Shown: piece after piece, positions 18,206 to 26,208 of the stretch | How positions within the stretch are numbered: position 1 is the first letter of the stretch | Layout of the letters: each line of letters begins with the position of its first letter | DNA from: Oscillospiraceae bacterium | Lineage (GTDB): Bacteria > Bacillota > Clostridia > Oscillospirales > Acutalibacteraceae | DNA length: 64,000 nucleotides | Assembly: GCA_015065935.1 (NCBI GenBank) | Contig: SVPI01000006.1 | Span: 1-64,000 of the forward strand | Reading direction: 5' to 3' | Made by a program: the position numbers and the translations under genes | The notes under the pieces: model-generated | The model's input: the letters and a program-made list of their open reading frames with translations, nothing else | The model's database searches: none | What the model was told of the DNA's origin: nothing

Positions 18206-19180
18206 ATGAAAATTGGAAATTTGGAAATTTCAGGCCACGCCGCTTTAGCCCCTATGGCAGGGGTTGCCGACCGCGCTATGCGGGAGCTTTGCCGAGAGGC
18301 AGGCGCCGCCTACACCGTTGGGGAACTGACAAGCGCTAAAGGTGTTAGCATGGGAGATAAGAAATCTGCATCCTACCTTTTTATTGGCCAAAAGGAACGC
18401 CCCATGGCCTCCCAGCTTTTTGGCGGTGAAGCAAAAACAATGGCGTTAGCCGCAGAAGCTGCCGCGAAATATGAACCTGATTTTATTGACATAAATATGG
18501 GCTGCCCCGCCCCCAAGGTTGCGGGAAACGGCGGGGGAAGCGCATTGCTCAAAGAGCCCCAAAAAGCGGGCGAAATTGTTAAGGCGGTTAAAAGCTCAGT
18601 AAACCTGCCTGTAACGGTTAAAATCAGAATAGGTTGGGATGAAAACTCAGTAAACGGCGTTGAGTTTGCCAAAATTTTAGAGGCGGCGGGCGCCGATGCC
18701 ATAACCGTTCACGGCAGAACCAGAAAACAAATGTATGCCCCGCCTGTTGATTATGATACCATTAGAAAAATTAAAGAGGCTGTAAGTGTTCCCATTATTG
18801 CCAACGGTGATATTGTAGATGGTCCCACGGCAAAGGCGGTAAAGGAGAAAACAGGCGCCGATTTTCTTATGGTGGGCAGGGCCGCAATGGGTAATCCCTT
18901 TGTTTTTAAAAGCATAAACCACTTTTTTAAAACGGGCGAAATTCTCCCCGAGCCGACCCTTGAGGAAAGAATTGCCACCCTGCGCCGCCACGTTGAGCTT
19001 ATGTGCCGCTATAAAGACCCTTATGTTGCAATGCTGGAGGCGCGAAAGCACACAGCCTGGTATATGAAGGGCCTGAAAGGCGCCGCAAGCCTCAGAAAAC
19101 TTTGCGGAGAAATTAAAGAAATCGGCGATATTGATTATATTTGTGAAAAAATATGGGAGGAAAATAAAAATGAAAACTAA
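18206..19180 (+). CDS. dusB: tRNA-dihydrouridine synthase
   Basis: FMN-dependent reduction of uridines in the tRNA D-loop. The 324 residues contain APMAGVADRAMR, INMGCPAPKV (the catalytic Cys region), TVHGRTRKQMY and the FMN phosphate site ANGDI and MVGRAAMGNP. The ATG at 18206 is chosen because GGAGGTGG ends 7 bases before it; the GTG at 18197 falls inside that ribosome binding site. It overlaps the VanY-like gene by 11 bases. In Bacillus dus genes often lie near the origin, as here. Confidence 0.95.
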   Translation: MKIGNLEISGHAALAPMAGVADRAMRELCREAGAAYTVGELTSAKGVSMGDKKSASYLFIGQKERPMASQLFGGEAKTMALAAEAAAKYEPDFIDINMGCPAPKVAGNGGGSALLKEPQKAGEIVKAVKSSVNLPVTVKIRIGWDENSVNGVEFAKILEAAGADAITVHGRTRKQMYAPPVDYDTIRKIKEAVSVPIIANGDIVDGPTAKAVKEKTGADFLMVGRAAMGNPFVFKSINHFFKTGEILPEPTLEERIATLRRHVELMCRYKDPYVAMLEARKHTAWYMKGLKGAASLRKLCGEIKEIGDIDYICEKIWEENKNEN

Positions 19181-19967
19181 AACAGTCGCTCTTGTTTTGT
19201 GCTTTGCCCTGCTCTTTGCCCTTTGCGGCTGCGCGGGAAACGACATTGTTGGCAGCTCTCAGGTATCTTCATCAATGGCGCAGGTTGGGACAAGCTCGGC
19301 CGATTCAAGCGAAGCTTCAAGCCAGGTTTCAAGCGGAGCTTCCTCTGAGACCTCCTCCCTTATTTCCAATACCGATTACACCCCCATTGATACTGAGGAG
19401 TATCTTATGATGCTGGTTAACCCCTGGGTTCCCCTGCCCGAGGGCTTTAAACCCAGAACCACCCCCATTCCCGCAGGCTATGGCACCTGGGCTAATATGC
19501 ATTTTGCCACCGTTGGCTTTAACGACCTTATTGAGATGATGGACGATGCAAGAAGCGATGGCGCTAACCTTATTCTCGTTTCCTCAACCAGAACAATGGA
19601 TGAACAGCGCGCCCTTTATAACAACAAGGTTAACCGCGTTATGGAGGCCAACCCCGATTACACAAGAAAGCAGGCCGAAATTGAGGCGGCAAAGGCGGTT
19701 GCTATTCCCGGCACCAGCGAGCATCAGCTGGGCCTTGCGGTTGACTTTAACTCAACCGAGGACAGCTTCAGAAATACAAAGGAGTTTGCCTGGCTTCAGG
19801 AAAACTGTTGGAATTATGGTTTTATCTACCGCTATCCCGATGACAAAACCGACACAACAGGAATTATCCCCGAGCCCTGGCACTATCGCTATGTTGGCAA
19901 GGAAAACGCCAAGCGCATAAAGACAAGCGGCAAGGTGTTTGAGGAATACTTAGCAACGCTTGACTAA
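19170..19967 (+). CDS. VanY/DacB-like D,D-carboxypeptidase lipoprotein
   Basis: Lipoprotein with signal peptide MKTKTVALVLCFALLFALCGC and lipobox LCGC, a serine-rich linker of about 50 residues, then a LAS-family zinc peptidase domain: SSTRTMDEQRALY, PGTSEHQLGLAVDF (SxHxxGxAxD zinc site) and EPWHYRYVG (second His). It is expected to trim D-Ala from peptidoglycan outside the cell. The start at 19170 is chosen because it begins the signal peptide and has GGAGG upstream; it lies inside the end of dusB. 265 residues. Confidence 0.93.
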   Translation: MKTKTVALVLCFALLFALCGCAGNDIVGSSQVSSSMAQVGTSSADSSEASSQVSSGASSETSSLISNTDYTPIDTEEYLMMLVNPWVPLPEGFKPRTTPIPAGYGTWANMHFATVGFNDLIEMMDDARSDGANLILVSSTRTMDEQRALYNNKVNRVMEANPDYTRKQAEIEAAKAVAIPGTSEHQLGLAVDFNSTEDSFRNTKEFAWLQENCWNYGFIYRYPDDKTDTTGIIPEPWHYRYVGKENAKRIKTSGKVFEEYLATLD

Positions 19968-19986
19968 ACATTCCATTAAAATTTTT

Positions 19987-20016
19987 AAAACCCCCTTGTG
20001 TAAAAGGGGGTTTTGT
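19987..20016 (+). terminator. terminator after the VanY-like gene
   Basis: AAAACCCCCTT and AAGGGGGTTTT pair across a 6-base loop, 19 bases past the stop codon. Confidence 0.88.
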
Positions 20017-20049
20017 GTTAGAATGGCAAATGGCAAGAATATAATTTTT

Positions 20050-20078
20050 TTGTAGGGGACGATGCTAATATCGTCCCG
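20050..20078 (+). repeat. TTGTAGG hairpin repeat, copy 1
   Basis: TTGTAGG followed by GGGACGAT / ATCGTCCC, with a 6-base loop. It is the most divergent of four copies in this window; its 5' block TTGTAGGGGACG matches the copies at 39781, 47062 and 47113. Confidence 0.6.
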
Positions 20079-20116
20079 AAATCAATAAATTTTATGAGAA
20101 GGATTGAATTTTAAAA

Positions 20117-20863
20117 ATGTCAGGACATTCCAAATGGAGTACCATTAAAAGAAAAAAGGAAAAGACCGACCAGGCCAGAGCCAAGGTTTTCACCAAAATC
20201 GGTAGAGAAATTGCTATGGTTGTTAAGGCAGGCGGCCCCAATTTAAGCGAAAACAGCAAGCTTAAGGATGTTATTGCCAAGGCAAAGGCAGCCAATGTTC
20301 CCAACGAAAACATTGAGCGCATTATTAAAAAAGCCGCAGGAGAAGGCAACACCGATAACTATGAGGAAATTGTTTACGAGGGTTACGGCCCCTCGGGCGT
20401 TGCCGTTATAGTTGAAACCTTAACCGATAACCGCAACAGAACCGCAGGCGATATGCGCCATTATTTTGATAAGTTCGGCGGTAATCTCGGTCAGCCAGGT
20501 TCTGTTATGTTTATGTTCGAGCGCAAGGGTCTTATTTTAATTGAGGCCGAAGGCAAGGATGAGGAAACCGTTATGGATGCCGCACTTGAAGCCGGCGCTG
20601 AGGACTTTAATTTCGAGGATGGCGACGTTTTCGAAATTTCTACCGACCCCAACGAGCTTGGCAAGGTGCGTGATGCGCTGGAAGCAAAGGGTTATTCCTT
20701 CTTGTCCGCTGAGGTTGCCTATGTTCCCTCGACGCTTACCACTTTAACCGATGAGGAAGCCATTACAAAAATGGAAAAGCTCATTGATATGCTGGAAGAA
20801 AATGATGATGTTCAGAACATCTGGCATAACTGGGATGCCCCCGAGGAGCCCGACGAGGACTAA
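20117..20863 (+). CDS. yebC: YebC/PmpR family regulatory protein
   Basis: 248 residues, full-length YebC/PmpR family: MSGHSKWSTIKRKKEKTDQA at the N-terminus, GGPNLSENSKL, NVPNENIERIIKKAAG, YEGYGPSGVAVIVE, and the acidic C-terminal part. Family members have been reported both as DNA-binding regulators and as helpers of translation through polyproline stretches; which applies here cannot be told. AGAAGGATT precedes the ATG. It is flanked by terminators, so it is probably transcribed alone. Confidence 0.95.
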   Translation: MSGHSKWSTIKRKKEKTDQARAKVFTKIGREIAMVVKAGGPNLSENSKLKDVIAKAKAANVPNENIERIIKKAAGEGNTDNYEEIVYEGYGPSGVAVIVETLTDNRNRTAGDMRHYFDKFGGNLGQPGSVMFMFERKGLILIEAEGKDEETVMDAALEAGAEDFNFEDGDVFEISTDPNELGKVRDALEAKGYSFLSAEVAYVPSTLTTLTDEEAITKMEKLIDMLEENDDVQNIWHNWDAPEEPDED

Positions 20864-20866
20864 AAA

Positions 20867-20878
20867 CATTATGTAAAC
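20867..20878 (-). repeat. GTTTACATAATG motif copy after yebC
   Basis: ATTATGTAAAC on the plus strand, i.e. GTTTACATAAT on the minus strand, 4 bases past the yebC stop and directly before its terminator. One of seven related copies in intergenic DNA of this window. Confidence 0.5.
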
Positions 20879-20880
20879 TA

Positions 20881-20908
20881 AAAAGCCGTGCAATGCACGG
20901 CTTTTTTT
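20881..20908. terminator. bidirectional terminator between yebC and the DUF3048 gene
   Basis: AAAAGCCGTGCA, one base, TGCACGGCTTTTTTT: a near-perfect palindrome with A- and T-runs between converging genes. Confidence 0.93.
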
Positions 20909-20915
20909 GTTTTTC

Positions 20916-22007
20916 TTATTCGGCTGCAGTCGATGAGGTTGCAGGTGGGGGTGCGGCGGTGAAATCAACACGGCCGGAGGAATTTATAATGCAAATCCAG
21001 GAATTGCCGGCGTTGGCCGAAAATGCACTGCCGTCAGCCTTTGTAAAGGTGAGGGGAGCATTATAATCGCCCTTTGCCCACTTGATTTCCTCGTATTTGC
21101 CATCACTTATATAATAGCCCGAGCCGCTGTTTAAAAGCACCTCGCGGTGAACGCCGTCGGGATAATTTCTGATGGTTGTTTTAAGAACGAAAATGTTTTT
21201 AACGCTTACCCTGGCGCCTGTTTTATAGTCGGTGTGGAAGCTGCCGTTTCTGATTCGCTGATAAACACCAACATCGGCATTATATTTAAAGGAATCGGCA
21301 TAACCGCCGTTAAAAACAACCCTAACATCCTGTGCAGTGGTGGCGGCAACCACAGGGGTTCCCTCCTCCGGCTCAGGCAGGAAGCTTATCCAGGTGTTTT
21401 TCTCGGTGGTGGTGCGCTTTTCCAGCTCCTCCATTCCCTTTATAATCTTATCGGCATTTGTGTACATTGTGTGCTCATAGGCAAAGCCGTTAGGCTCTCT
21501 GAAACCGTACTTTGCGGCAAGACCTGTGTTAATGTCCATATGGTCGGAACCAATGTTTTTAAAGTGTGCGGCGCAGTACCTGGGGTCAACACCACAGTGG
21601 AGGAACAATGCATCGTGACCGCAGGCAAGGTCGTTAAAAGGAATGCGGGCAGAACGAACAGGGCCCACCTGTCCCGCAATGGAAATATCCTTAAAAACAG
21701 CCAGCAGTCGGGTTGTTCCGCCCTCAACCTCGGTCTCGTAAATAATATCGGCATTTGTAAGGGAGGTTTGCACGCTTTCAACAGCATTGTTAACCGACAC
21801 AGCCACAGGGCGCAGGTTCACCTTTTCGGGGGTGAGGGTCTTTTCGCCTGTTAGGGGGTTGGTTTCGTAAACAATAACCTCCTCAACCCTTGAAATAAGT
21901 GATGAGGCAAAGCCATCATCAATATCAAGTGTGGGCGAGCCGCCGGAGCAACCGCACAAAAACAAAAGACAAACTGCAAGAAGCAGGCAAACAATTTTTT
22001 TACCCAT
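20916..22007 (-). CDS. DUF3048 domain lipoprotein (YerB-like)
   Basis: 363-residue lipoprotein: MGKKIVCLLLAVCLLFLCGCSG is the signal peptide with lipobox LCGC. The rest matches the two DUF3048 domains (RPVAVSVNNAVESVQTSLTNADIIYETEVEGG, VGPVRSARIPF and a C-terminal WAKGDYNAPLTF region). YerB-like proteins are on the outer face of the membrane and lack a known function. The ATG at 22007 is chosen for the signal peptide; a TTG 26 codons upstream lies in the promoter (22044-22072), so it cannot be used. Confidence 0.92.
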   Translation of the reverse strand: MGKKIVCLLLAVCLLFLCGCSGGSPTLDIDDGFASSLISRVEEVIVYETNPLTGEKTLTPEKVNLRPVAVSVNNAVESVQTSLTNADIIYETEVEGGTTRLLAVFKDISIAGQVGPVRSARIPFNDLACGHDALFLHCGVDPRYCAAHFKNIGSDHMDINTGLAAKYGFREPNGFAYEHTMYTNADKIIKGMEELEKRTTTEKNTWISFLPEPEEGTPVVAATTAQDVRVVFNGGYADSFKYNADVGVYQRIRNGSFHTDYKTGARVSVKNIFVLKTTIRNYPDGVHREVLLNSGSGYYISDGKYEEIKWAKGDYNAPLTFTKADGSAFSANAGNSWICIINSSGRVDFTAAPPPATSSTAAE

Positions 22008-22033
22008 AGTCAGTATTAACCCCTTTAAAAAGT

Positions 22034-22072
22034 GTATATAATAATTATATACCTTTTTATCCTTCCTTTCAA
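22034..22072 (-). promoter_or_regulatory. DUF3048 gene promoter with palindrome over the -10 box
   Basis: TTGAAA (22067-22072), 17 bases, TATAAT (22044-22049) on the minus strand. The -10 box is part of a 19-base palindrome (22034-22052; arms GTATATAAT / ATTATATAC), which could be an operator or only AT-rich symmetry. Confidence 0.7.
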
Positions 22073-22142
22073 TGGTTTTTATCAAAGTTTGACAGGTTTT
22101 TTCTGGAAAAAAGGGGGTTTAAAAAATTTTTTAAATTTCCTA

Positions 22143-22171
22143 TTGATTTTATTTTTCTTTTGTGATACAAT
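22143..22171 (+). promoter_or_regulatory. tRNA-Arg promoter
   Basis: TTGATT (22143-22148), 17 bases, TACAAT (22166-22171), 23 bases before the tRNA. Confidence 0.72.
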
Positions 22172-22194
22172 ACTTTAGCATCAAAAAAATAAAT

Positions 22195-22271
22195 GCGCTT
22201 TTAGCTCAGCTGGATAGAGCGTTTGGCTACGGACCAAAAGGTCAGGGGTTCGAATCCCTTAAAGCGCGCCA
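22195..22271 (+). tRNA. tRNA-Arg(ACG), CCA encoded
   Basis: Complete cloverleaf: acceptor GCGCTTT / AAAGCGC, D-arm GCTC...GAGC, anticodon stem TTTGG / CCAAA with loop CTACGGA (anticodon ACG, reading CGN Arg codons), T-arm AGGGG-TTCGAAT-CCCTT, discriminator G and an encoded CCA. A34 is the substrate of TadA, whose gene is at 37974-38417. The last 15 bases before CCA recur inverted at 22315-22329. Confidence 0.97.
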
Positions 22272-22272
22272 A

Positions 22273-22309
22273 AAACGAGAATCGCACATTGTGCGGTTCT
22301 CGTTTTTTT
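22273..22309 (+). terminator. terminator after tRNA-Arg
   Basis: ACGAGAAtCGCAC / GTGCGgTTCTCGT stem followed by TTTTTTT, starting 3 bases after CCA. Confidence 0.92.
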
Positions 22310-22314
22310 CTATT

Positions 22315-22465
22315 CGCGCTTTAAGGGATGAGGACCCCGAGGGGTTCGTCGAAGCAGCCGAAAAGGCGCGATAGCCTTTTCGGACTGTGAAGTCTCGAGC
22401 AACGCAGATTTTTCGCAACCGTTCGGAACGGTCGAAAAATCAAGCAGCGCAGAGTATCCCGTTAA
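22315..22465 (+). other. multi-hairpin element beside tRNA-Arg, unknown
   Basis: An outer stem TTAAGGGAT (22321-22329) / ATCCCGTTAA (22456-22465, one bulged base) encloses three hairpins: ACCC-CGAG-GGGT (22334-22345), CCGAAAAGGC / GCCTTTTCGG (22358-22383), and GATTTTTCG...CGAAAAATC with an inner ACCGTT / AACGGT stem (22407-22441). The first 15 bases (22315-22329) are the exact reverse complement of the tRNA 3' end. There is no credible coding frame. It could be a structured RNA or a small mobile element. Confidence 0.55.
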
Positions 22466-22590
22466 GGCTGTATTTTAAAATAAAAGCCGTATTTTCTTTT
22501 TGTTCTCTTCTCTCTTCTCTCAAATTGTCGTTTCCAGATAAAAGATAAGAAAGAAAAGATAAGAGAAAAGGTGCTTTGCTGCGCGAAGCG

Positions 22591-22619
22591 TTGATTTAAA
22601 GAGTTAATTCTGATATAAT
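22591..22619 (+). promoter_or_regulatory. promoter before the pseudogene and barstar
   Basis: TTGATT (22591-22596), 17 bases, TATAAT (22614-22619), ending 10 bases before the broken reading frame. Confidence 0.7.
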
Positions 22620-22629
22620 CCAGTCAGAG

Positions 22630-22749
22630 ATGAACATAATAAACAGTCCATTACTTGATAAATCTCTTGATTTTGCAAGACAAATTGTTTTATTTTACGA
22701 AAAATATTTTAAAACAAGAAAAGATACAACTATTGTTTCTGTTTTTTGA
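22630..22749 (+). pseudogene. truncated four-helix-bundle (23S rRNA IVP-like) protein
   Basis: A 39-codon frame, MNIINSPLLDKSLDFARQIV then LFYEKYFKTRKDTTIVSVF and a stop. The first half matches the conserved start of the four-helix-bundle family linked to 23S rRNA intervening sequences (xxDKSxxFAxxIVxLYxYL); the remaining roughly 80 residues, including the usual SxQLxRSxxSIxxNxxEA helix, are missing. No Shine-Dalgarno stands out. It looks like a relic between the promoter and the barstar gene. Assignment rests on one short segment. Confidence 0.5.
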
Positions 22750-22770
22750 AATTGTATAGGAGGTAAAAAA

Positions 22771-23088
22771 GTGAATTATAATGATTATCACGCGTTTAAA
22801 GAAATAACCGAAAACCCTATAATATTAGATTTTTCCAAATGCAAATATTTAGGCGAAATTCACTTAATGCTTAAAGAAAAATTTGGTTTACCGGAGTATT
22901 ACGGAGAAAATTGGGATGCTCTTTGGGATTGTCTCAGATATTTATTTGATGATGAAAAATATGTTGTTGAAATACATAATTTGGATTCTTTAGATAAAAA
23001 ATTGCAGCAAGAGTGCAAAATCATGTTAAGAGTTTTTGATAGAGTTAATTCTATACAAAGCAATTTTTCATATAAAATCATATCATAA
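22771..23088 (+). CDS. barstar family ribonuclease inhibitor
   Basis: 105-residue barstar-like protein: ILDFSKCKYLGEIHLMLKEKFGLPEYYGENWDALWDCL shows the family's start, with the FGLPxYYGxNWDALxDCL motif that binds the RNase active site. Barstar binds and blocks barnase-type ribonucleases in the cytoplasm. GTG start with AGGAGG 7 bases upstream. No barnase gene is in the window, so this is an orphan immunity gene, either against self or foreign toxins or a domesticated inhibitor. Codon use is AT-richer than the neighbouring genes, which suggests transfer. Confidence 0.9.
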   Translation: MNYNDYHAFKEITENPIILDFSKCKYLGEIHLMLKEKFGLPEYYGENWDALWDCLRYLFDDEKYVVEIHNLDSLDKKLQQECKIMLRVFDRVNSIQSNFSYKIIS

Positions 23089-23108
23089 AACTATTTGTTT
23101 GTTCTAAA

Positions 23109-23121
23109 TATTATGTAAACC
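23109..23121 (-). repeat. GGTTTACATAATA motif copy after barstar
   Basis: TATTATGTAAACC on the plus strand, an exact 13-base match (inverted) to the copies at 38448-38460 and 47004-47016. Its last five bases begin the terminator stem. Confidence 0.55.
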
Positions 23122-23150
23122 TCGGCATCTCTGCCGAGGTTTATTTTTTT
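23117..23150 (+). terminator. terminator after barstar
   Basis: AAACCTCGGCA and TGCCGAGGTTT pair across a 4-base loop, followed by ATTTTTTT. Confidence 0.92.
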
Positions 23151-23179
23151 AGAGTGTTTTGGGTGTAAAAGCCTCCCTT

Positions 23180-24544
23180 TTATCTCTCCGAAAGCCTTCT
23201 CACCTTTTCCTTCAAATCCTGTGTGAAATCGCTTTCCTTTACACGCCAGCACCAATTATCCTCGCTCCGGCTCCCCGGGGTGTTAATGCGGGCTTCGTTT
23301 CCCCTTTCCAGATAATCTGCAAATGGAATTATAACAGTATCTGCCCTGCTGTTCATTGCCAGGGTTATCAGCTTTTCGCAGGGTGTAAAGCCTAAATCTC
23401 CACACAAAAGGGACACTCTTTTTTTGGTAGCCTCATCGGCATTTTCATACCAGGCTTCGGCTGTATCGTTATCGTGGGTGCCTGTGTAGCAGACACAGTT
23501 TTTTTCAAAATTTTTAGGCAAAAAGGGGTTGTCCTCCCTGCCATCAAAGGCGAACTGAAGCACCTTCATTGTGGGAAAGCCTGTTTTTTCAAGTAGCCTT
23601 TTAAGGTCATCGTCAGAGCATCCCAGGTCCTCGGCAATAACCTGAACTTTGGAAAACTCTTTTTTAAGCGCCTCGAAAAATGGCAGACCTACACCCTTAA
23701 ACCACTGCCCGCCCTTGGCGGTTTTTTCTCCGCTTGGCACGGCATAAAAGGAGGAAAAGGCGCGAAAATGGTCAAGGCGCACACAGTCGTAAAGAGCGGC
23801 GGCCTGATTTATTCTTTGCCGCCAAAATTTGAAGCCATCGGCGCGCTGTTTTTCAAAATTGTAAACGGGGGTTTCCCATAGTTGGCCTTCCTGTGAAAAC
23901 TCATCGGGCGGCACACCGGAAAGCAGTGTGGGGGTTAAATCCTCACCCACCTTAAAGTTTTTAGGATTTGATATTATGTCAACCGAATTTGCCCCCACAT
24001 AAAAGGGTAAATCGCCAATAATTTTAACGCCGCTTTTATTGGCATACCTGCGAATATTTTCCCACTGTGAAAAAAAGAAAAACTGCAACACCTTTATAAT
24101 ATTTTGGGGTATTTTTTCTCTTTTTTCACGGTATTTTGCATAATCCGAAAGCCAAAATTCGTTTTCCTTTAAAAATTTTAAAAATTCCTTATCCTGCTTA
24201 AAATTCTTTGCCGCCAAAATTAGCCAAGGCATTTTTTCGGCTTTAACGGCGGCATAATCCACCCTGGCGGAGTTTTCCGGCCCCTCAGGTTTTTCCTTTA
24301 AATAACCTTTCTTATAAAGCTCCTCAAGGTCAATAAAAAGCTCATTGCCTGCAAAGGCGCTAAGGCAGGAATAGGGGGAGTTGCCCTGCCCAACCGGTCC
24401 GATGGGCAGAATCTGCCAATAATTTTGCCCTGTTTCCTTTAAAAAATCAATAAAAAAGCGGGCACCCACACCTAAGGTGCCAATGCCCTCCTCCCCGGGT
24501 AGGGAAAAAACAGGCAGCAAAATGCCCTTACCCCTTGACTGCAC
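23180..24544 (-). CDS. malQ: 4-alpha-glucanotransferase (amylomaltase)
   Basis: GH77 enzyme that transfers maltodextrin segments and releases glucose in the cytoplasm. Motifs: GRGILLPVFSLPG-like start (GKGILLPVFSLPGEEGIGTLG), GNSPYSCLSAFAGN, GDLPFYVGANSVD, VRLDHFRAF with the nucleophile Asp, VIAEDLGCSDDD with the acid/base Glu, and YTGTHDNDTAEAW with the third carboxylate. At 454 residues it is slightly shorter than usual (about 490-500). It overlaps the permease gene upstream by 17 bases, placing it last in the importer operon. Confidence 0.95.
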   Translation of the reverse strand: MQSRGKGILLPVFSLPGEEGIGTLGVGARFFIDFLKETGQNYWQILPIGPVGQGNSPYSCLSAFAGNELFIDLEELYKKGYLKEKPEGPENSARVDYAAVKAEKMPWLILAAKNFKQDKEFLKFLKENEFWLSDYAKYREKREKIPQNIIKVLQFFFFSQWENIRRYANKSGVKIIGDLPFYVGANSVDIISNPKNFKVGEDLTPTLLSGVPPDEFSQEGQLWETPVYNFEKQRADGFKFWRQRINQAAALYDCVRLDHFRAFSSFYAVPSGEKTAKGGQWFKGVGLPFFEALKKEFSKVQVIAEDLGCSDDDLKRLLEKTGFPTMKVLQFAFDGREDNPFLPKNFEKNCVCYTGTHDNDTAEAWYENADEATKKRVSLLCGDLGFTPCEKLITLAMNSRADTVIIPFADYLERGNEARINTPGSRSEDNWCWRVKESDFTQDLKEKVRRLSER

Positions 24545-25361
24545 CTGCCGCCACCCCCTCTATAATAAATTTTTGTCCGAAAAAATAAAAAACAACAACA
24601 GGAATAACCGAAAGGGTGAGCACCGCCATAAGGGCACCCATATCCACCGAGCCGTAGCCTCCGCGAAGGTACTGAACGGCTATGGGAATGGTTTTATACT
24701 CGCTTCCGATAATAAGATACGGCAGGAGATAGTCGTTCCAAATCCACATAGCGTTAAGCACGCTAACGGTAGTGGAAATGGGCTTTAAAAGGGGGAAAAC
24801 CACAAGAAAAAAGGTTCTCACACTGCCACAGCCATCAACCAAAGCCGCCTGCTCAATTTCCAGCGGCACCGTTTTAACAAAGCCGCAAAAAAGAAACACC
24901 GAAAGGGGTGCGCCAAAGCCCAAATAGATAAAAACAAGACCTAAAGGCGAATCTAAATTTAGAAAATTTGCGGTTTTAGATAGGGTAAACATAACCATTT
25001 GAAAGGGCACAACCATTGCAAACACAAAGGCGTAATACAGCATTTTAGTAAACCGAGATTTTCTTCTTACAATGTACCACGCCGTTTGAGAGGTAAAAAA
25101 AACAATGGCAAAAACCGAAAAAACGGTTATGAAAAGGGAATAGAAAAAGGCAGACAAAAAGCCTGTTTCGGTGATCCCCGTGATATAATTCTCCAGCCCC
25201 GCAAAGGTATTACTGTTTGGTATCACAAAGGGCGCCGCGCTTATTTCAAACCTTGTTTTAAAGGAATTAATTACTATAACGGCTATGGGGAAAATAAAAA
25301 GGGCGCTTAAAAAAATGAGAAAAAGGCTTTTAACAAGATTTAATATTTGTCTTTTTGCCAT
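24528..25361 (-). CDS. carbohydrate ABC transporter permease, MalG type
   Basis: 277-residue inner-membrane permease with six hydrophobic segments and the EAA loop EIEQAALVDGCGSVRTFFLVVFPLLKP, which docks to the ATPase. MalG-family features include the N-terminal VINSFKTRFEIS segment. It pairs with the MalF-type permease, whose gene it overlaps by 22 bases. With MalQ in the same operon, the substrate is probably a maltodextrin (inference from context). Confidence 0.93.
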   Translation of the reverse strand: MAKRQILNLVKSLFLIFLSALFIFPIAVIVINSFKTRFEISAAPFVIPNSNTFAGLENYITGITETGFLSAFFYSLFITVFSVFAIVFFTSQTAWYIVRRKSRFTKMLYYAFVFAMVVPFQMVMFTLSKTANFLNLDSPLGLVFIYLGFGAPLSVFLFCGFVKTVPLEIEQAALVDGCGSVRTFFLVVFPLLKPISTTVSVLNAMWIWNDYLLPYLIIGSEYKTIPIAVQYLRGGYGSVDMGALMAVLTLSVIPVVVFYFFGQKFIIEGVAAGAVKG

Positions 25362-26203
25362 TTTTTATTGCCCCTTTCTCTGGTTAAATAAAACTGTAAA
25401 AACGCCACAAGGGCAACAATTAAAGAAAAAATTACCGCCTTTGCCTGACCTATGCCTTCCCTGCCCACACTGCCGTAAAATGTGTCGTAAATGTTCAGGG
25501 CAAGCATTGAGCTTTTTCCCGAGGGCGCGCCGCCGGTAAGACTTAGGTTCTGGTCAAAAAGCTTAAAGGCATTGGTAAGGGTTAGAAAAAGGCAAATAGT
25601 AAAGCTTTCCTTTAAATTGGGCAAAATCACCCTTAAAAGGGTGGTTAAATAGCTTGCGCCATCCACCCTTGCCGCCTCCAGCATTTGGGTGGGCAGTGAG
25701 GAAATTCCCGCAACGAAAATGACCATCATATAACCTATCATTTGCCAGTTCATTAAAACAACAAGGCCGAAAAAGCCGTAAACCTCGCTTGTAGTAAGTG
25801 TTACACCGAAATTTTTTAAAATGCCGTTAAGCACCAGCTGCCAAATGTAGCCGAGCACTATGCCACCAATAAGGTTGGGCATAAAAAACACGGTGCGGTA
25901 AAAGGTTTTGCCCCTAACCGATGAAGTGAGCAGCAGGGCAAGCAGAAAGCCGAAAATATTAACGGTTAAAACGCTTACAAGGGTAAAAAGCAGGGTAAAT
26001 TTTAGGGAAGCTAAAAAATCGCCCCCGCTTTTAAACACGCTAATAAAATTTTGCAGCCCTACAAAGGTGGCGTCACTCACGGTGGTGAATGAGGTAAAGG
26101 AAAGGTAAAGCCCCATAACAAAGGGAATTATAAAGGCAACCGTGAAGCAGATAAGTGTTGGGAGAGCAAAGATTATAAAATCCCCTTTTCCCCGTTTTAT
26201 CAT
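25340..26203 (-). CDS. carbohydrate ABC transporter permease, MalF type
   Basis: 287-residue permease with six membrane segments; EAA loop MLEAARVDGASYLTTLLRVILPNLK. Starts 5 bases after the binding-protein gene ends and overlaps the MalG-type gene. It lacks the long periplasmic loop of E. coli MalF, as usual in Firmicutes. Confidence 0.93.
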   Translation of the reverse strand: MIKRGKGDFIIFALPTLICFTVAFIIPFVMGLYLSFTSFTTVSDATFVGLQNFISVFKSGGDFLASLKFTLLFTLVSVLTVNIFGFLLALLLTSSVRGKTFYRTVFFMPNLIGGIVLGYIWQLVLNGILKNFGVTLTTSEVYGFFGLVVLMNWQMIGYMMVIFVAGISSLPTQMLEAARVDGASYLTTLLRVILPNLKESFTICLFLTLTNAFKLFDQNLSLTGGAPSGKSSMLALNIYDTFYGSVGREGIGQAKAVIFSLIVALVAFLQFYLTRERGNKKWQKDKY

Positions 26204-26208
26204 TTATT

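Noticed and set aside
22162-22374. A 70-residue plus-strand reading frame covering tRNA-Arg
   Set aside because: It runs through the tRNA, its terminator and the hairpin element; no ribosome binding site fits and the composition is explained by these features.
22500-22580. Purine/pyrimidine-rich stretch as a CRISPR or direct repeat array
   Set aside because: It is low-complexity AAGA/TCTT sequence without regular repeat and spacer units.
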